Part shown: in pieces, positions 18,573 through 27,626 of the stretch
Layout: each line of letters opens with the position of its first letter
Position numbering within the stretch: position 1 is the first letter of the stretch
NCBI RefSeq assembly: GCF_012928505.1
Contig: NZ_JABBJN010000002.1
Span: 186,001 to 250,000 of the forward strand
Direction: 5' to 3'
Source of the DNA: Achromobacter sp. Bel
Lineage (GTDB): Bacteria; Pseudomonadota; Gammaproteobacteria; Burkholderiales; Burkholderiaceae_B
DNA: 64,000 nt
Made by a program: the position numbers and the translations under genes
Notes under the pieces: generated by a model
Seen by the model: the letters and a program-made list of their open reading frames with translations, nothing else
What the model was told of the DNA's origin: nothing
Database searches by the model: none

Positions 18573-19872
18573 GTTCGTCCTGCGGCTCTTCGTGGTGATG
18601 GCGATCGGTTTCGTCATCTCCAACGAAGTGGTGGATCGCACCGCGAATTACTTCTTCGAGCCGGTGAATGCGGCGTATGCGCGCGAAGCTGTTCGGGGGC
18701 AACTCCACAGCCTGACCCAGGAAGTAGGGCGGGTCGCACCAGAGGCGCGCGCCAGTTATGTGCGCGATGCGCTGGCGCCGCATTACGGCCTGGGGCTGAA
18801 AGTGCTGGACCCCGCGGACTACGAGGCCGCAAGCTATCAACTGACGGAAGAAGAACGCAAGACGATCGCCGAAGGCGGCTTTTTCCTGCGCGACAAACTG
18901 ATGACGTTCGTGACCGCCATTCCCGGGCCGGGGGCACAGTGGATCGAAGTGAAGTTGCCTCCGGAGCCGCCGATCGGCCCGTGGGTGATCGCCGGCATCT
19001 ATTCCGCGCTGGGGTTGCTGCTGTGCGCGTTCATGCTGGTCTGGGCGCTGCCCATCTGGCGTGACCTGGAGGCGCTGAAGACTGCCGCGCAGCGGATGGG
19101 GCAGGGCGATTTGCAGGCGCGGGCGCGGCTGTCGCGCCATTCCAGCATCCGCAACCTGGGCGAGACATTCAACCAGATGTCCGACCGCATCGGCGCGCTG
19201 ATCAGCAACCAGCGTGACCTGACCAATGCCGTGTCGCACGAACTGCGCACCCCGATCGCCCGCCTGTCCTTTGAACTGGACATGATCGATCGCGAAGCCG
19301 ACCCCGAAGCGCGCAAGCGGCTGGTCGAGGAAATGAAGAACGACGTGGCGGAACTGGACAGCATGGCATCCGAACTGCTGATGTACGCCCGCCTGGAACA
19401 CAAGAACGACGACGTCGCGCTGCGGGCGCAGGACGCGCGCGGGTGGCTGGACTCCGTCGTCCAGCATGCGGCGTACGAGGCCGGCGTCTCGGGTGTGCAT
19501 TGCGCCGTGTCGCGGTGCGACCTGACCGAAGTGCGGCTGCACCAGCGCTACATGACGCGGGCGCTGCTGAATCTTCTGCAGAACGCCATCCGCCACGCTG
19601 GCGGGCGAGTGCAGGTCAGTCTGATCAGCCCGGCCCCGCAGGAATACGTACTGACGGTGGATGACGACGGGCCTGGGGTGCCGCCCGCCGACCGCGAACG
19701 CATCTTCGAGCCGTTCATTCGCCTGGACGAAAGCCGCGACCGCGGCACGGGCGGCACCGGGTTGGGGTTGGCCATCGTGAGCCGGGTGGCGCGGTGGCAT
19801 AACGGCACGGCGCTGGCCACCGACAGCCCCTTGGGTGGCGCACGTTTCGTGGTCAGCTGGAAGGCGGTCTGA
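18565..19872 (+). CDS. Sensor histidine kinase, RstB-like
   Basis: A 435-residue inner-membrane kinase. There is one N-terminal membrane segment (about 5-20), a periplasmic domain to about 138, a second segment (141-165, IAGIYSALGLLLCAFMLVWA), a HAMP domain (165-215) and the H box NAVSHELRTPIARLSFEL with His225. The ATPase domain shows the N box LLNLLQNAIRHAG, DDDGPGVP and GTGGTGLGLAIV. It overlaps the response-regulator stop, so the two are translationally coupled. The signal is unknown; E. coli RstB answers PhoP/Mg and acid conditions, but that cannot be transferred from sequence alone. Confidence 0.92.
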   Translation: MLKFVLRLFVVMAIGFVISNEVVDRTANYFFEPVNAAYAREAVRGQLHSLTQEVGRVAPEARASYVRDALAPHYGLGLKVLDPADYEAASYQLTEEERKTIAEGGFFLRDKLMTFVTAIPGPGAQWIEVKLPPEPPIGPWVIAGIYSALGLLLCAFMLVWALPIWRDLEALKTAAQRMGQGDLQARARLSRHSSIRNLGETFNQMSDRIGALISNQRDLTNAVSHELRTPIARLSFELDMIDREADPEARKRLVEEMKNDVAELDSMASELLMYARLEHKNDDVALRAQDARGWLDSVVQHAAYEAGVSGVHCAVSRCDLTEVRLHQRYMTRALLNLLQNAIRHAGGRVQVSLISPAPQEYVLTVDDDGPGVPPADRERIFEPFIRLDESRDRGTGGTGLGLAIVSRVARWHNGTALATDSPLGGARFVVSWKAV

Positions 19873-19899
19873 CGCCCGCTGCGTGCAGGCGTAAAGAAA

Positions 19900-19942
19900 C
19901 TTCACAAAGCGCGCTCCGAATCTTCACAAACTCCATACAAAG
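19900..19942 (+). promoter_or_regulatory. Candidate response-regulator operator: three phased ACAAA repeats
   Basis: The motif CTTCACAAA occurs at 19,900-19,908 and again at 19,922-19,930, and CATACAAAG follows at 19,934-19,942. The ACAAA cores start at 19,904, 19,926 and 19,937, offsets of 22 and 11 bases, which places them on the same helical face. Direct repeats with an 11-base period are typical of OmpR/PhoB-family binding sites. The array lies just after the RstB-like gene and before the lipoprotein/MipA genes. Confidence 0.5.
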
Positions 19943-20012
19943 CGGGAAAGATCCGACTTGGGCACGTGGATAGCATGACGGCATTCTGTTTGAAGAGGGT
20001 TTGCCGCCTGCC

Positions 20013-21113
20013 ATGTTTTCCCTTAGCCGCCTCGTCGCCATCGGGTCGTTGCTGGTCGCGGCCGGCGGCTGCCAGCATCTGCCTCCGGCGGCGGCGCCCA
20101 CCGTCGCAAAAGGCGACTACGCAGCGGTTCTGGGCTATCTGGAAGCCCGCATTCCTTACGACATGGGCAAGCACAAGGTGCCTGGCCTGTCGATCGCCAT
20201 CGTGGACGACCAGCGCATCGTCTGGAGCACGGGTTTCGGCTACGCGGATCCCGTTCGACATCGCGGCGCAACCGGCGACACCCTGTACCGGGTGGGCGCC
20301 ATCAGCAAGCTCGTCACAGCGGCAGGCGTCTTGCGTGCCGCGGATGACGGCAGCTTGCCGCTGGATGCGCCGGCCGGACAGTCCCTGCCCGAATGGCATG
20401 TCGAACCGCGCCGCAACGCCCTGCAGTGGATGGGGGCAGATCCCTACACCGCGCGCAACCTGCTGACCCTGCATCCGTCCACGCTGGAAGACACGATGGG
20501 CCGCGCCCGCGCCGACATGGCCTATGCCTTGCTGGGGGACATGGTGGCGCATGTGGCTCGTGAACCACTGGACGACTATGTGCGGCGCACGATCCTGCAA
20601 CCGCTGAACATGCCGCGAGCGGGGTACCGGGCAAACGCTCGCATGCTTGAGTTGCGCGCGGCGGGCTATCGCCGTGGCGTTCCCTGGACTGAAGGCCCGC
20701 AGCCCAACGAGGCGGCCGACGGGCTATGGATGAGCACCTCCGAAATGGCGCGGTTTTCCAGCATGTTGTTCGCGGGCGGCGTGTATCGGGGCGCGCGCGT
20801 GCTGAAGGATGAATCCGCCACCGCCGTCCTGAACCTGGAAACGGTATCCGGCGCCAGTCTGGACCTGAGTTGCCGCCTGGCCCTGTCATGGCTGGCCGCG
20901 CCCTGCGGCGAGGACATCGTAGGCGGCGCTCCGCTGCACGAGCACAGTGGCGCCACTGAAGCCTTTCATGCCCGATATCTGTTGGCCCCGCAAGACAAGC
21001 TTGCCGTGTTGGTCATGAGCAATGCGGATACGGGCGAGCCTCTGGTGGCGTCTGTGTCGACGCTGGCGATGCACTTGATGCGACAGGCCAAGCAAGGCAC
21101 CGGCCTCGACTAA
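20013..21113 (+). CDS. Beta-lactamase-fold (PF00144-like) lipoprotein lacking the catalytic serine
   Basis: A 366-residue exported protein; a hydrophobic leader ending VAAGGC suggests a lipoprotein with Cys20. The fold is that of class C beta-lactamases/esterases (VPGLSIAIVDDQRIVWSTGFGYAD, YRVGAISKLVTAAGVL, HSGATEAFHARYLLAPQDKLAVLVMSN). The nucleophile of the SxxK motif is alanine (Ala96-Ile-Ser-Lys99, codon GCC at 20,298) and the YxN tyrosine motif is Arg-Ala-Asp (166-168); only the HxG motif is kept. It is therefore probably a pseudoenzyme or a binding protein. I chose ATG 20,013 (AGAGGG upstream); TTG 20,001 is possible. It sits between the RstAB-like pair and mipA on one strand. Confidence 0.82.
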   Translation: MFSLSRLVAIGSLLVAAGGCQHLPPAAAPTVAKGDYAAVLGYLEARIPYDMGKHKVPGLSIAIVDDQRIVWSTGFGYADPVRHRGATGDTLYRVGAISKLVTAAGVLRAADDGSLPLDAPAGQSLPEWHVEPRRNALQWMGADPYTARNLLTLHPSTLEDTMGRARADMAYALLGDMVAHVAREPLDDYVRRTILQPLNMPRAGYRANARMLELRAAGYRRGVPWTEGPQPNEAADGLWMSTSEMARFSSMLFAGGVYRGARVLKDESATAVLNLETVSGASLDLSCRLALSWLAAPCGEDIVGGAPLHEHSGATEAFHARYLLAPQDKLAVLVMSNADTGEPLVASVSTLAMHLMRQAKQGTGLD

Positions 21114-21196
21114 CCCCCGGCCGACATCAAATATTTTGCGCCTCGCAGGCGCGCTGAGCCTGCTCCGTTCATCAACCTCGTTTCCTGGATGCATTT

Positions 21197-22099
21197 ATGA
21201 AGCGATTTCCCCGTTTGTCGTTTGCCCCGCGCCGTGCCGCCGCGGCAGCATTGTTAGCTGCGGCCCCGGGTCTGCCCGCCGTCGCCGCCGATCTGTCAGT
21301 CGCGGATGCCAGTTCAGTCTATGGACAGCGGGGCGCGAGCTCTCGGGGTTTGACGGTGGCGACCGGTGACGAGCGGCCGGAAGGCCAATGGACCTTCTAC
21401 GGCACGGCCGGCGTGGGCTATGCGCCGCGGTACAGCGGCAGCGACGAGAGTTCCGTCGTGCCGATCGTTGGTTTGGGCGTGCGCAGCCCCAACGGGTTTT
21501 TCCTGAGCACCGACCATGGCCTGGGTTGGGAAACGCAGGCGCTGGACAGCACTTTCCGCTTTTATGTGGCGCCCAGTGCGTCGCGCAAGGACCACAAGAA
21601 GGGCTTCCAGGGTTCGGACAAGCTGCGCGGCATGGGCGACATCAAAAGCCGTGCCCAGATCGGCATGGACGCCGAGACCGCGCTAGGGCCCGTGGTGCTG
21701 TCGGCGACAGTGGCGCACGCGTTCAAAAAGGGCGACGACCGAGATGTGGGCAGCGCTTACACGATGTTCAATCTGGGCGCGAGCACGACGGTGTACGAAG
21801 GTTCAGCCGGTTCCGTGTCGCTGGCGTTGAGCGGCACGTTGGGCGACGGTAACTACATGCGCACGTGGTACGGGGTCAGCGACCGGCAATCGGGAAAATC
21901 GGGTTATCGCCGCTACAACCCCAAAGGCGGCCTGGAGAGCATGGGATTGGGTGCGACTTGGACGCTGCCGGTCAGCCAGTCCTGGTCCTGGACTGTCGCG
22001 GCCGAGGCGCGCCGGCTGTTTGGTGACGCGGCAGACAGCCCGATCGTGAAAGACCGGAACCAGTACACCATCGGAACGATGGTGACGTACACGTATTGA
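21197..22099 (+). CDS. MipA/OmpV family outer-membrane protein
   Basis: A 300-residue beta-barrel outer-membrane protein. A Sec leader ends near LPAVAA|DLSVA; the mature part has alternating hydrophobic strands, WTFYGTAGVGYAPRYSGSDESSVVPIVGLGVRS (a MipA hallmark segment, here shown only in part) and an aromatic C-terminus TYTY as barrel proteins need for assembly. Family members include MipA, which scaffolds MltA and PBP1B, and OmpV-like proteins induced by two-component systems. Placement directly behind the RstAB-like system and the beta-lactamase-fold lipoprotein suggests cell-envelope stress control. It is convergent with ugpC. Confidence 0.88.
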   Translation: MKRFPRLSFAPRRAAAAALLAAAPGLPAVAADLSVADASSVYGQRGASSRGLTVATGDERPEGQWTFYGTAGVGYAPRYSGSDESSVVPIVGLGVRSPNGFFLSTDHGLGWETQALDSTFRFYVAPSASRKDHKKGFQGSDKLRGMGDIKSRAQIGMDAETALGPVVLSATVAHAFKKGDDRDVGSAYTMFNLGASTTVYEGSAGSVSLALSGTLGDGNYMRTWYGVSDRQSGKSGYRRYNPKGGLESMGLGATWTLPVSQSWSWTVAAEARRLFGDAADSPIVKDRNQYTIGTMVTYTY

Positions 22100-22194
22100 G
22101 GCGGGGAGGGGACTCGCCGCCGGCAGGCAGCGAGTTTGGAAAGAAACCGTGCAACCGCTTGGCCGCCGGTTCCTTCCCGGATGCGCAGAAAGGC

Positions 22195-23283
22195 TTACAG
22201 GCCCTGGACGCGGCGGCCCGTGTCGGCTTCGAACCAGTGCAACGGGTGGCGGCCGTCCGGGCCCACGTTGACGCGGTCCGTCACCTTGGCAGACGACTCG
22301 GACAACTGGCGGGTGGTGCAGCGCACCACCAGCGTGGTCTTGCCGCAGCGGCAGTGGACCAGTTGCTCGGAGCCCAGCGTCTCGACCATTTCAACTTCCG
22401 CCGGCACGCCTTGCGTGTTCAGCAGCATGTGCTCGGGGCGCATGCCCATGATGATCTTGCGGCCGCGCACCTGGGCTGGCACTTGCAACGGCGAGATCTC
22501 AAGCGCCAGGCCGTCGGTCGTCTGCACGGTGCCGTCGCCGGCGACCTGCACTTCCATCAGGTTCATCGGGGGCGAGCCGATGAAGCCCGCCACAAACGTC
22601 GAGGCGGGCTTTTCGAACACTTCCATCGGGGTGCCGATCTGCTCGGGCACGCCTTGGTACATGACGATCATGCGGTGGGCCAGGGTCATGGCCTCGACCT
22701 GATCGTGCGTCACGTACAGGCTGGTAGTGCCCAGGCGGCGATGCAGTTTCATGATTTCCAGGCGCATCGCCACGCGCAGCTTGGCGTCCAGGTTCGACAG
22801 CGGTTCGTCGAACAGGAACACCTTGGGTTCGCGCACGATGGCGCGGCCCATGGCGACGCGCTGGCGCTGGCCGCCGGAGAGCGCGCGCGGACGGCGGTCC
22901 AGCAGATGGCCCAGTTCCAGGATCTGCGCAGCGATGTCTACGCGCTTCTTGATCTCGTCCTTGGAGAACTTGCGGATCTTCAAGCCGTAGGCCATGTTTT
23001 CGAACACGGTCATGTGCGGGTAGAGCGCGTAGTTCTGGAACACCATTGCGATATCGCGTTCGGCGGGTTCCAGCGTGTTGACGACTTTGTCGTCGATCAC
23101 GATGTCGCCGCTGGTGACGGATTCCAGGCCGGCGACCATGCGCATCAGCGTGGATTTGCCGCAGCCCGACGGGCCGACGATGACGATGAATTCACCGTCT
23201 TTGACATCCATGTCGATGCCATGGATGACCGGCACGTTGCCGGCGTAGGTTTTCTTGACGTTGCGGAAGCTGAGAGTAGCCAT
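22195..23283 (-). CDS. ugpC: sn-Glycerol-3-phosphate ABC transporter ATPase
   Basis: A 362-residue CUT1-type ATPase. Walker [14 protein letters not shown] loop [20 protein letters not shown], signature [15 protein letters not shown], Walker [17 protein letters not shown] and switch [15 protein letters not shown] segment are intact, and a MalK/UgpC-like C-terminal TOBE domain follows (about 240-362). It energises uptake of glycerol-3-phosphate and glycerophosphodiesters with UgpA/UgpE. Last gene of ugpB-ugpA-ugpE-ugpC; only 46 bases separate it from ugpE. No ugpQ phosphodiesterase follows. Confidence 0.93.
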   Translation of the reverse strand: MATLSFRNVKKTYAGNVPVIHGIDMDVKDGEFIVIVGPSGCGKSTLMRMVAGLESVTSGDIVIDDKVVNTLEPAERDIAMVFQNYALYPHMTVFENMAYGLKIRKFSKDEIKKRVDIAAQILELGHLLDRRPRALSGGQRQRVAMGRAIVREPKVFLFDEPLSNLDAKLRVAMRLEIMKLHRRLGTTSLYVTHDQVEAMTLAHRMIVMYQGVPEQIGTPMEVFEKPASTFVAGFIGSPPMNLMEVQVAGDGTVQTTDGLALEISPLQVPAQVRGRKIIMGMRPEHMLLNTQGVPAEVEMVETLGSEQLVHCRCGKTTLVVRCTTRQLSESSAKVTDRVNVGPDGRHPLHWFEADTGRRVQGL

Positions 23284-23329
23284 GTTTATTCGTGTTCGGA
23301 GTCGTGTTCGGGTGGGCGCGGCGTGGGGG

Positions 23330-24181
23330 TCATTTTTCAGTGTCGACCAGACCCTTGACGAACCATTTCTGCATCAGGATGACGACGAGCGCCGGCGGAA
23401 TCATGGCCAGCATGGCGGTGGCCATGGTGATGTTCCATTCGGTGACGCTGTCGCCGCCGCTGATCATCCGCTTGATGCCGATGACGACGGGGTACATGTC
23501 TTCCTGGGTGGTGATGAGCAGCGGCCACAGGTATTGGTTCCAGCCATAGATGAACTGGATCACGAACAGGGCGGCGATGCTGGTCTTGGACAGCGGCAGC
23601 AGCACGTCGAAGAAGAAACGCACCGGGCCCGCGCCATCGATGCGCGCGGCTTCGATCAGCTCGTCCGGCACCGTCAGGAAGAACTGGCGGAACAGGAACG
23701 TGGCCGTGGCCGACGCAATCAGCGGCAGCGTCAGGCCAGCGTAGCTGTTGAGCAGGCCCAGGTCCGCCACCACCTTGTAGGTGGGCGCGATCCGGACTTC
23801 AACGGGCAGCATCAGGGTGACGAAGATCATCCAGAAGAAGAACATGCGGCCGGGAAAGCGGAAGTACACGACCGCGAAAGCCGACAGCAGCGAGATCGCG
23901 ATCTTGCCGATGGAAATCGACAGCGCCATGATCAGGCTGACATACATCATGCGGCCCACGGGCGCACCCGACGAACCGCCGGACGAGCCGCCGAACAGCG
24001 CCTGCATGTAGTTATCGACAAAGTGCGGACCGGGAATCAGCGACATCGGCGCTTGCGCCACTTCCTGCGCCGTCTGAGTAGACGCGACGAAAGTGATGTA
24101 AAGCGGAAATGCCACCATTGCCACCCCGCAGAGCAGAATGACGTGGGCCAGAATATCCAGCCAGGGACGGCGTTCAACCAT
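23330..24181 (-). CDS. ugpE: sn-Glycerol-3-phosphate ABC transporter permease UgpE
   Basis: A 283-residue inner-membrane permease with six predicted membrane segments beginning with [20 protein letters not shown]. The MalG-like coupling motif [20 protein letters not shown] is present, and the C-terminus ends [14 protein letters not shown], typical of UgpE. It pairs with UgpA and docks to UgpC. Gaps of 21 and 46 bases to ugpA and ugpC indicate one transcript. A Gly/Ser-rich run in the first periplasmic loop ([13 protein letters not shown]) is slightly unusual. Confidence 0.93.
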   Translation of the reverse strand: MVERRPWLDILAHVILLCGVAMVAFPLYITFVASTQTAQEVAQAPMSLIPGPHFVDNYMQALFGGSSGGSSGAPVGRMMYVSLIMALSISIGKIAISLLSAFAVVYFRFPGRMFFFWMIFVTLMLPVEVRIAPTYKVVADLGLLNSYAGLTLPLIASATATFLFRQFFLTVPDELIEAARIDGAGPVRFFFDVLLPLSKTSIAALFVIQFIYGWNQYLWPLLITTQEDMYPVVIGIKRMISGGDSVTEWNITMATAMLAMIPPALVVILMQKWFVKGLVDTEK

Positions 24182-24202
24182 TGTTATCAGCCTCGAACAA
24201 AA

Positions 24203-25084
24203 TCAATACTGCACTTTGCGGTCGACGTACCGGAACTGTACGACCGTCAAGGCAACCACAATGAACATCAGTACAACGGACTGGGCCGCGGACGAACCCA
24301 GGTCCAGGCCGCGGAAGCCGTCGCTATACACCTTGTAGACCAGGATCGAGGTCGACGTGCCGGGACCGCCCTGCGTGGTGGTGTCCACGACTGCGAAGGT
24401 GTCGAAGAAGGCATAGATGATGTTGACCACCAGCAGGAAGAACGTGGTGGGCGAGAGCAGCGGGAACACGATGCTCCAGAAGCGGCGGGCCGGACTTGCG
24501 CCGTCGATCGCGGCGGCTTCGATGAGCGAACGCGGGATCGATTGCAGGCCTGCCAGGAAGAACAGGAAGTTGTACGAGATCTGCTTCCACACAGCGGCGA
24601 CCAGCACCAGCATCATCGCCTGGTTGCCATCCAGCCGGGGGTTCCAGTCCACGCCGGACTTGCGCAACGCAACCGCCAGGATGCCGACGGAAGGCGAGAA
24701 CATGAACAGCCACAGCACGCCGACGACGGCGGGCGCCACGGCGTAGGGCCAGATCAAGAGCGTCTTGTAGAGTCCTGCGCCGCGGATCACGCGGTCAGCC
24801 ATGACGGCCAGCAGCAAGGACACGCCAAGACCCACCACTGCCACCAGCACTGAGAAGACGGCGGTGACGCGGAAGGAATCGAGGTAGGCCTGTTGCGAGA
24901 ACAGTTCCATGAAGTTGTCGAGTCCGACGAACTCGGATGACAGACCGAAGGCATCTTCCAGCCGCATGGACTGCCACATGGCTTGTCCGGCAGGCAGGAA
25001 AAAGAAGACCACGGTAATGATCAGCTGCGGCAGAAGCAGCAGATAGGGCAAGGTCTTGTGCCCGAATACAACGCGTTTTTCCAT
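24203..25084 (-). CDS. ugpA: sn-Glycerol-3-phosphate ABC transporter permease UgpA
   Basis: A 293-residue MalF-type permease with six membrane helices (first: [21 protein letters not shown]). The cytoplasmic EAA loop reads [20 protein letters not shown]. It forms the translocation channel with UgpE. The gene starts 200 bases after ugpB; the gap holds two strong hairpins that probably trim expression of the permease genes relative to the binding protein. Confidence 0.93.
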   Translation of the reverse strand: MEKRVVFGHKTLPYLLLLPQLIITVVFFFLPAGQAMWQSMRLEDAFGLSSEFVGLDNFMELFSQQAYLDSFRVTAVFSVLVAVVGLGVSLLLAVMADRVIRGAGLYKTLLIWPYAVAPAVVGVLWLFMFSPSVGILAVALRKSGVDWNPRLDGNQAMMLVLVAAVWKQISYNFLFFLAGLQSIPRSLIEAAAIDGASPARRFWSIVFPLLSPTTFFLLVVNIIYAFFDTFAVVDTTTQGGPGTSTSILVYKVYSDGFRGLDLGSSAAQSVVLMFIVVALTVVQFRYVDRKVQY

Positions 25085-25106
25085 AGGGGGAACCCAAGGT
25101 ACAGAA

Positions 25107-25195
25107 AAGCGGCGGTTGGATTAACCGCCGCTTGAAACCGCTTTCATAAAAATACGATAGGCTTAAAGCCCTAAAAAAACCAGGGCTTTAAGCCT
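25107..25195 (-). repeat. Two perfect hairpins between ugpB and ugpA
   Basis: The first hairpin has 11-bp arms AAGCGGCGGTT/AACCGCCGCTT (25,107-25,117 and 25,123-25,133). The second has 14-bp arms AGGCTTAAAGCCCT/AGGGCTTTAAGCCT (25,159-25,172 and 25,182-25,195) with an A/C loop. On the transcribed strand the second stem comes first after the ugpB stop. Neither is followed by a clear T run, so mRNA 3'-end protection or partial attenuation is more likely than full termination. Confidence 0.75.
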
Positions 25196-25284
25196 TGCGC
25201 TTGCAACCGGTGGTGCCGCTAAGTGCTTGTCATTGCATGGAAAATGCGAGTCGACATGCGCCAGGCGGCGTCCCGGAAAGGGCG

Positions 25285-26598
25285 TTACTTTACACTCTTC
25301 TCGAACTTCTCCAGCAACTCGTTGCCGCGCTTGACGATGTTCTCGGCGCCGTCCTTGGCCGCGACCTTGCCGGACACGATGCGTTCGATTTCAGCGTCTT
25401 CGATTTCACGGATCTGCGGCAGGAAGCCCAGGCGCAGGCCGCGCGATTGCGCCGTGGTTTCCACGTTCAGCTGCTTCACGCCGACTTCGGTGCCCGGGTT
25501 CTTGTCATAGAAGCCGGCTTTCTTGGTCAGTTCGTAGGCAGCCTTGGTGACCGGCACATAGCCGGTCTGCTGGTGCCAGCGGGCGGCGATTTCCGGGCTG
25601 GCCAGGAACTTGAAGAACGCGGTCACGCCCTTGTAGGTTTCCGGCTTCTTGTTGGCGAAGACCCACAGCGAAGCACCGCCGATGATGGTGTTCTGCGGGG
25701 CGCCTTGCACGTCGGCGTAATAGGGCACCGTCGAGGTGCCGAATTCGAACTTGGCGTTCTTGGCGATGTTGGCGCGCAGGCCGGACGAACCGGTGATCAT
25801 GGCGCACTTGCCGCTGATGAACAGCGAGTTCGGCTCGTCGCCGCGCCCGCCGTACATGAAGATGCCTTCCTTGCCCAGCTTGGCCAGGTTTTCCAGATGG
25901 CGCACGTGCAGCGGGGTGTTGATGGCGATACGGGCGTCCAGGCCACCGAAACCGTTGTCCTTGGTGGCGTACGGCACGTTGTGCCAGGCCGAGAACGTTT
26001 CCAGCTGGACCCACGACGGCCACGAGGTGGTGTAGCCGCATTCCTGGCCGGCGGCCTTCAATTTCTGGCCGGCGGCGGCCAGTTCTTCCCAGGTCTTGGG
26101 CGGATTGTCGGCGTCCAGGCCAGCCTTCTTGAAGGCGTCCTTGTTGTAATAGAACACCACGGTCGAGCTGTTGAAGGGCATCGACACCAGCTTGCCGTCG
26201 GCCGACGAGTAGTAGCCCGCGACCGCGCCGATGAATTCCTTCGGATCGATCGGGTTGCCGACTTCTTCGGACATCTGCTGCACCGGCTTGATGGCGCCCT
26301 TGGCGTACATCATGGTGGCGGTACCGACTTCGAACACCTGGAGGATGTCCGGGGCATTGCCGGCGCGGAACGCGGCGATGCCGGCGTTCATGGACTCACC
26401 GTAGTTGCCCTTGTAGATCGCCTTGACCTGGTAGTCAGGGTTCTTCTTGTTGAACTCGTCCACCAGACCGTTCACGCGGTCGCCCAGGGCGCCTTCCATC
26501 GAGTGCCAGAACTGGATCTCGGTGGCGGCATGCGCGGAGGCGCCTGCGAAAGCCGTCATGATGGCGGCGAAGGTTAAAGCAATACGATGGGATCGCAT
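25285..26598 (-). CDS. ugpB: sn-Glycerol-3-phosphate-binding periplasmic protein
   Basis: A 437-residue ABC binding protein. The start ATG 26,598 is preceded by GGAGGAAA at ideal distance; an upstream in-frame ATG only adds a non-homologous leader. A signal peptide ends near GASAHA|ATEIQFWHSMEG. WHSMEGALGDRVNGLVDEFN, GNYGESMNAGIAAFRAGNAPDI, FNSSTVVFYYNKDAF and GASLWVF match UgpB. It captures glycerol-3-phosphate for UgpAEC. It is the first gene of the operon and lies behind a Pho-box-like element, in line with phosphate-starvation control known for ugp in other proteobacteria. Confidence 0.95.
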   Translation of the reverse strand: MRSHRIALTFAAIMTAFAGASAHAATEIQFWHSMEGALGDRVNGLVDEFNKKNPDYQVKAIYKGNYGESMNAGIAAFRAGNAPDILQVFEVGTATMMYAKGAIKPVQQMSEEVGNPIDPKEFIGAVAGYYSSADGKLVSMPFNSSTVVFYYNKDAFKKAGLDADNPPKTWEELAAAGQKLKAAGQECGYTTSWPSWVQLETFSAWHNVPYATKDNGFGGLDARIAINTPLHVRHLENLAKLGKEGIFMYGGRGDEPNSLFISGKCAMITGSSGLRANIAKNAKFEFGTSTVPYYADVQGAPQNTIIGGASLWVFANKKPETYKGVTAFFKFLASPEIAARWHQQTGYVPVTKAAYELTKKAGFYDKNPGTEVGVKQLNVETTAQSRGLRLGFLPQIREIEDAEIERIVSGKVAAKDGAENIVKRGNELLEKFEKSVK

Positions 26599-26661
26599 GG
26601 TGAGGTTTCCTCCAGTTGGGCGTGTTGCGACCGGGTTGTCCGGGCACAGAAAACACGACAC

Positions 26662-26691
26662 CTTATGAATTGTTTGTGACAAAACCGTGAC
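26662..26691 (-). promoter_or_regulatory. Probable Pho box and -10 element of the ugp operon
   Basis: On the minus strand GTCAC occurs at 26,691-26,687 and again at 26,680-26,676, an 11-base period (AGTCACGGTTTTGTCACAA), as in PhoB sites built from TGTCA half-sites. Eight bases further is CATAAG (26,667-26,662), a possible -10 box; in PhoB-dependent promoters the Pho box replaces the -35. ugpB starts 64 bases downstream. Confidence 0.6.
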
Positions 26692-26792
26692 TTTCACATC
26701 ACTCTAAACGCCTGTCAAATTGCGCGTTTTAGGCGCGAACGAACATTTTCTTTTTTTTCCCCAACGAAGCTGACCGTCTACAATGCCTGGCT

Positions 26793-27626
26793 ATGAAAAA
26801 CGAACTTTCGATTGCGTTCATTGGCGGCGGCAATATGGCGGCCGCTTTGGCATCCGGACTGGCTGGCAAAGTATGCCCCGCCGGGAACATCCATGTCATT
26901 GACATAAACCAGGATGGGCATGCCGTCTGGCAGGCCCGCGGCATGACCACCGGGACGGCCCCCGGCGAGGCCCTGGCGCGGTGTCGCGTATGGGTGTTCG
27001 CAGTCAAGCCACAGAACATGAAAGACGTTGTGGCTTCCACACGTCAGTGGTTGCAGGACGACACCTTGGTGGTAAGCGTTGCGGCGGGGATTCGGGCCGA
27101 CACGCTGGCCGGCTGGCTGGGTTCGCCTGACGCGCCGTTCAAGCGCCTGGTGCGTTGCATGCCGAATACGCCGGCGCTGGTGGGCGCGGGCATCACGGGT
27201 CTTGCCGCGCTGGACGGCGTGGGCGAGGCCGACCGCGAACTGGCCGCCACCTTGCTGGCAAGCGTGGGGCAGGTGGTCTGGGTGGCGGACGATGCCGCGC
27301 TGGACGGCGTGACCGCGCTGTCGGGCAGCGGCCCGGCCTATGTGTTCCTGTTCCTGGAAGCCCTGGTGGCGGGCGGCTTGAAAGTCGGGCTGACCGAAGC
27401 GCAGGCCAAGCAATTGGCATTAGGCACCTTGGCGGGCGCGACGAAGCTGGCCGCCGAGTCCACCGAACCCCTGGCGGTGCTGCGCGAACGCGTCACGTCC
27501 AAAGGCGGCACCACGGCCGCGGCCCTGGCCGCGTTCGGCGATGCGGGCTTTGCCGGCATCGTGGAAGATGCCATGGCCGCCGCGGCCCGCCGTTCGCGCG
27601 AGCTGGCCGAGGAGTTCGGCAAATGA
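26793..27626 (+). CDS. proC: Pyrroline-5-carboxylate reductase
   Basis: A 277-residue cytoplasmic enzyme catalysing the last step of proline synthesis (P5C to proline with NADPH). The dinucleotide-binding motif IAFIGGGNMAAALASGL opens it; AVKPQNM, VRCMPNTPALVGAGITGL, GSGPAYVFLFLEAL and the signature VTSKGGTTAAALAAF are complete. No Shine-Dalgarno sequence precedes the ATG, and a TACAAT hexamer ends only eight bases upstream, so the message may be leaderless. Its stop overlaps the start of the VUT-family gene (ATGA). Confidence 0.95.
   Translation: MKNELSIAFIGGGNMAAALASGLAGKVCPAGNIHVIDINQDGHAVWQARGMTTGTAPGEALARCRVWVFAVKPQNMKDVVASTRQWLQDDTLVVSVAAGIRADTLAGWLGSPDAPFKRLVRCMPNTPALVGAGITGLAALDGVGEADRELAATLLASVGQVVWVADDAALDGVTALSGSGPAYVFLFLEALVAGGLKVGLTEAQAKQLALGTLAGATKLAAESTEPLAVLRERVTSKGGTTAAALAAFGDAGFAGIVEDAMAAAARRSRELAEEFGK

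Noticed and set aside
23255-24853. Plus-strand open frame of 532 codons, His/Asp/Gln-rich
   Set aside because: Antisense to ugpE and ugpA; the odd composition follows from reversed membrane-protein codons.
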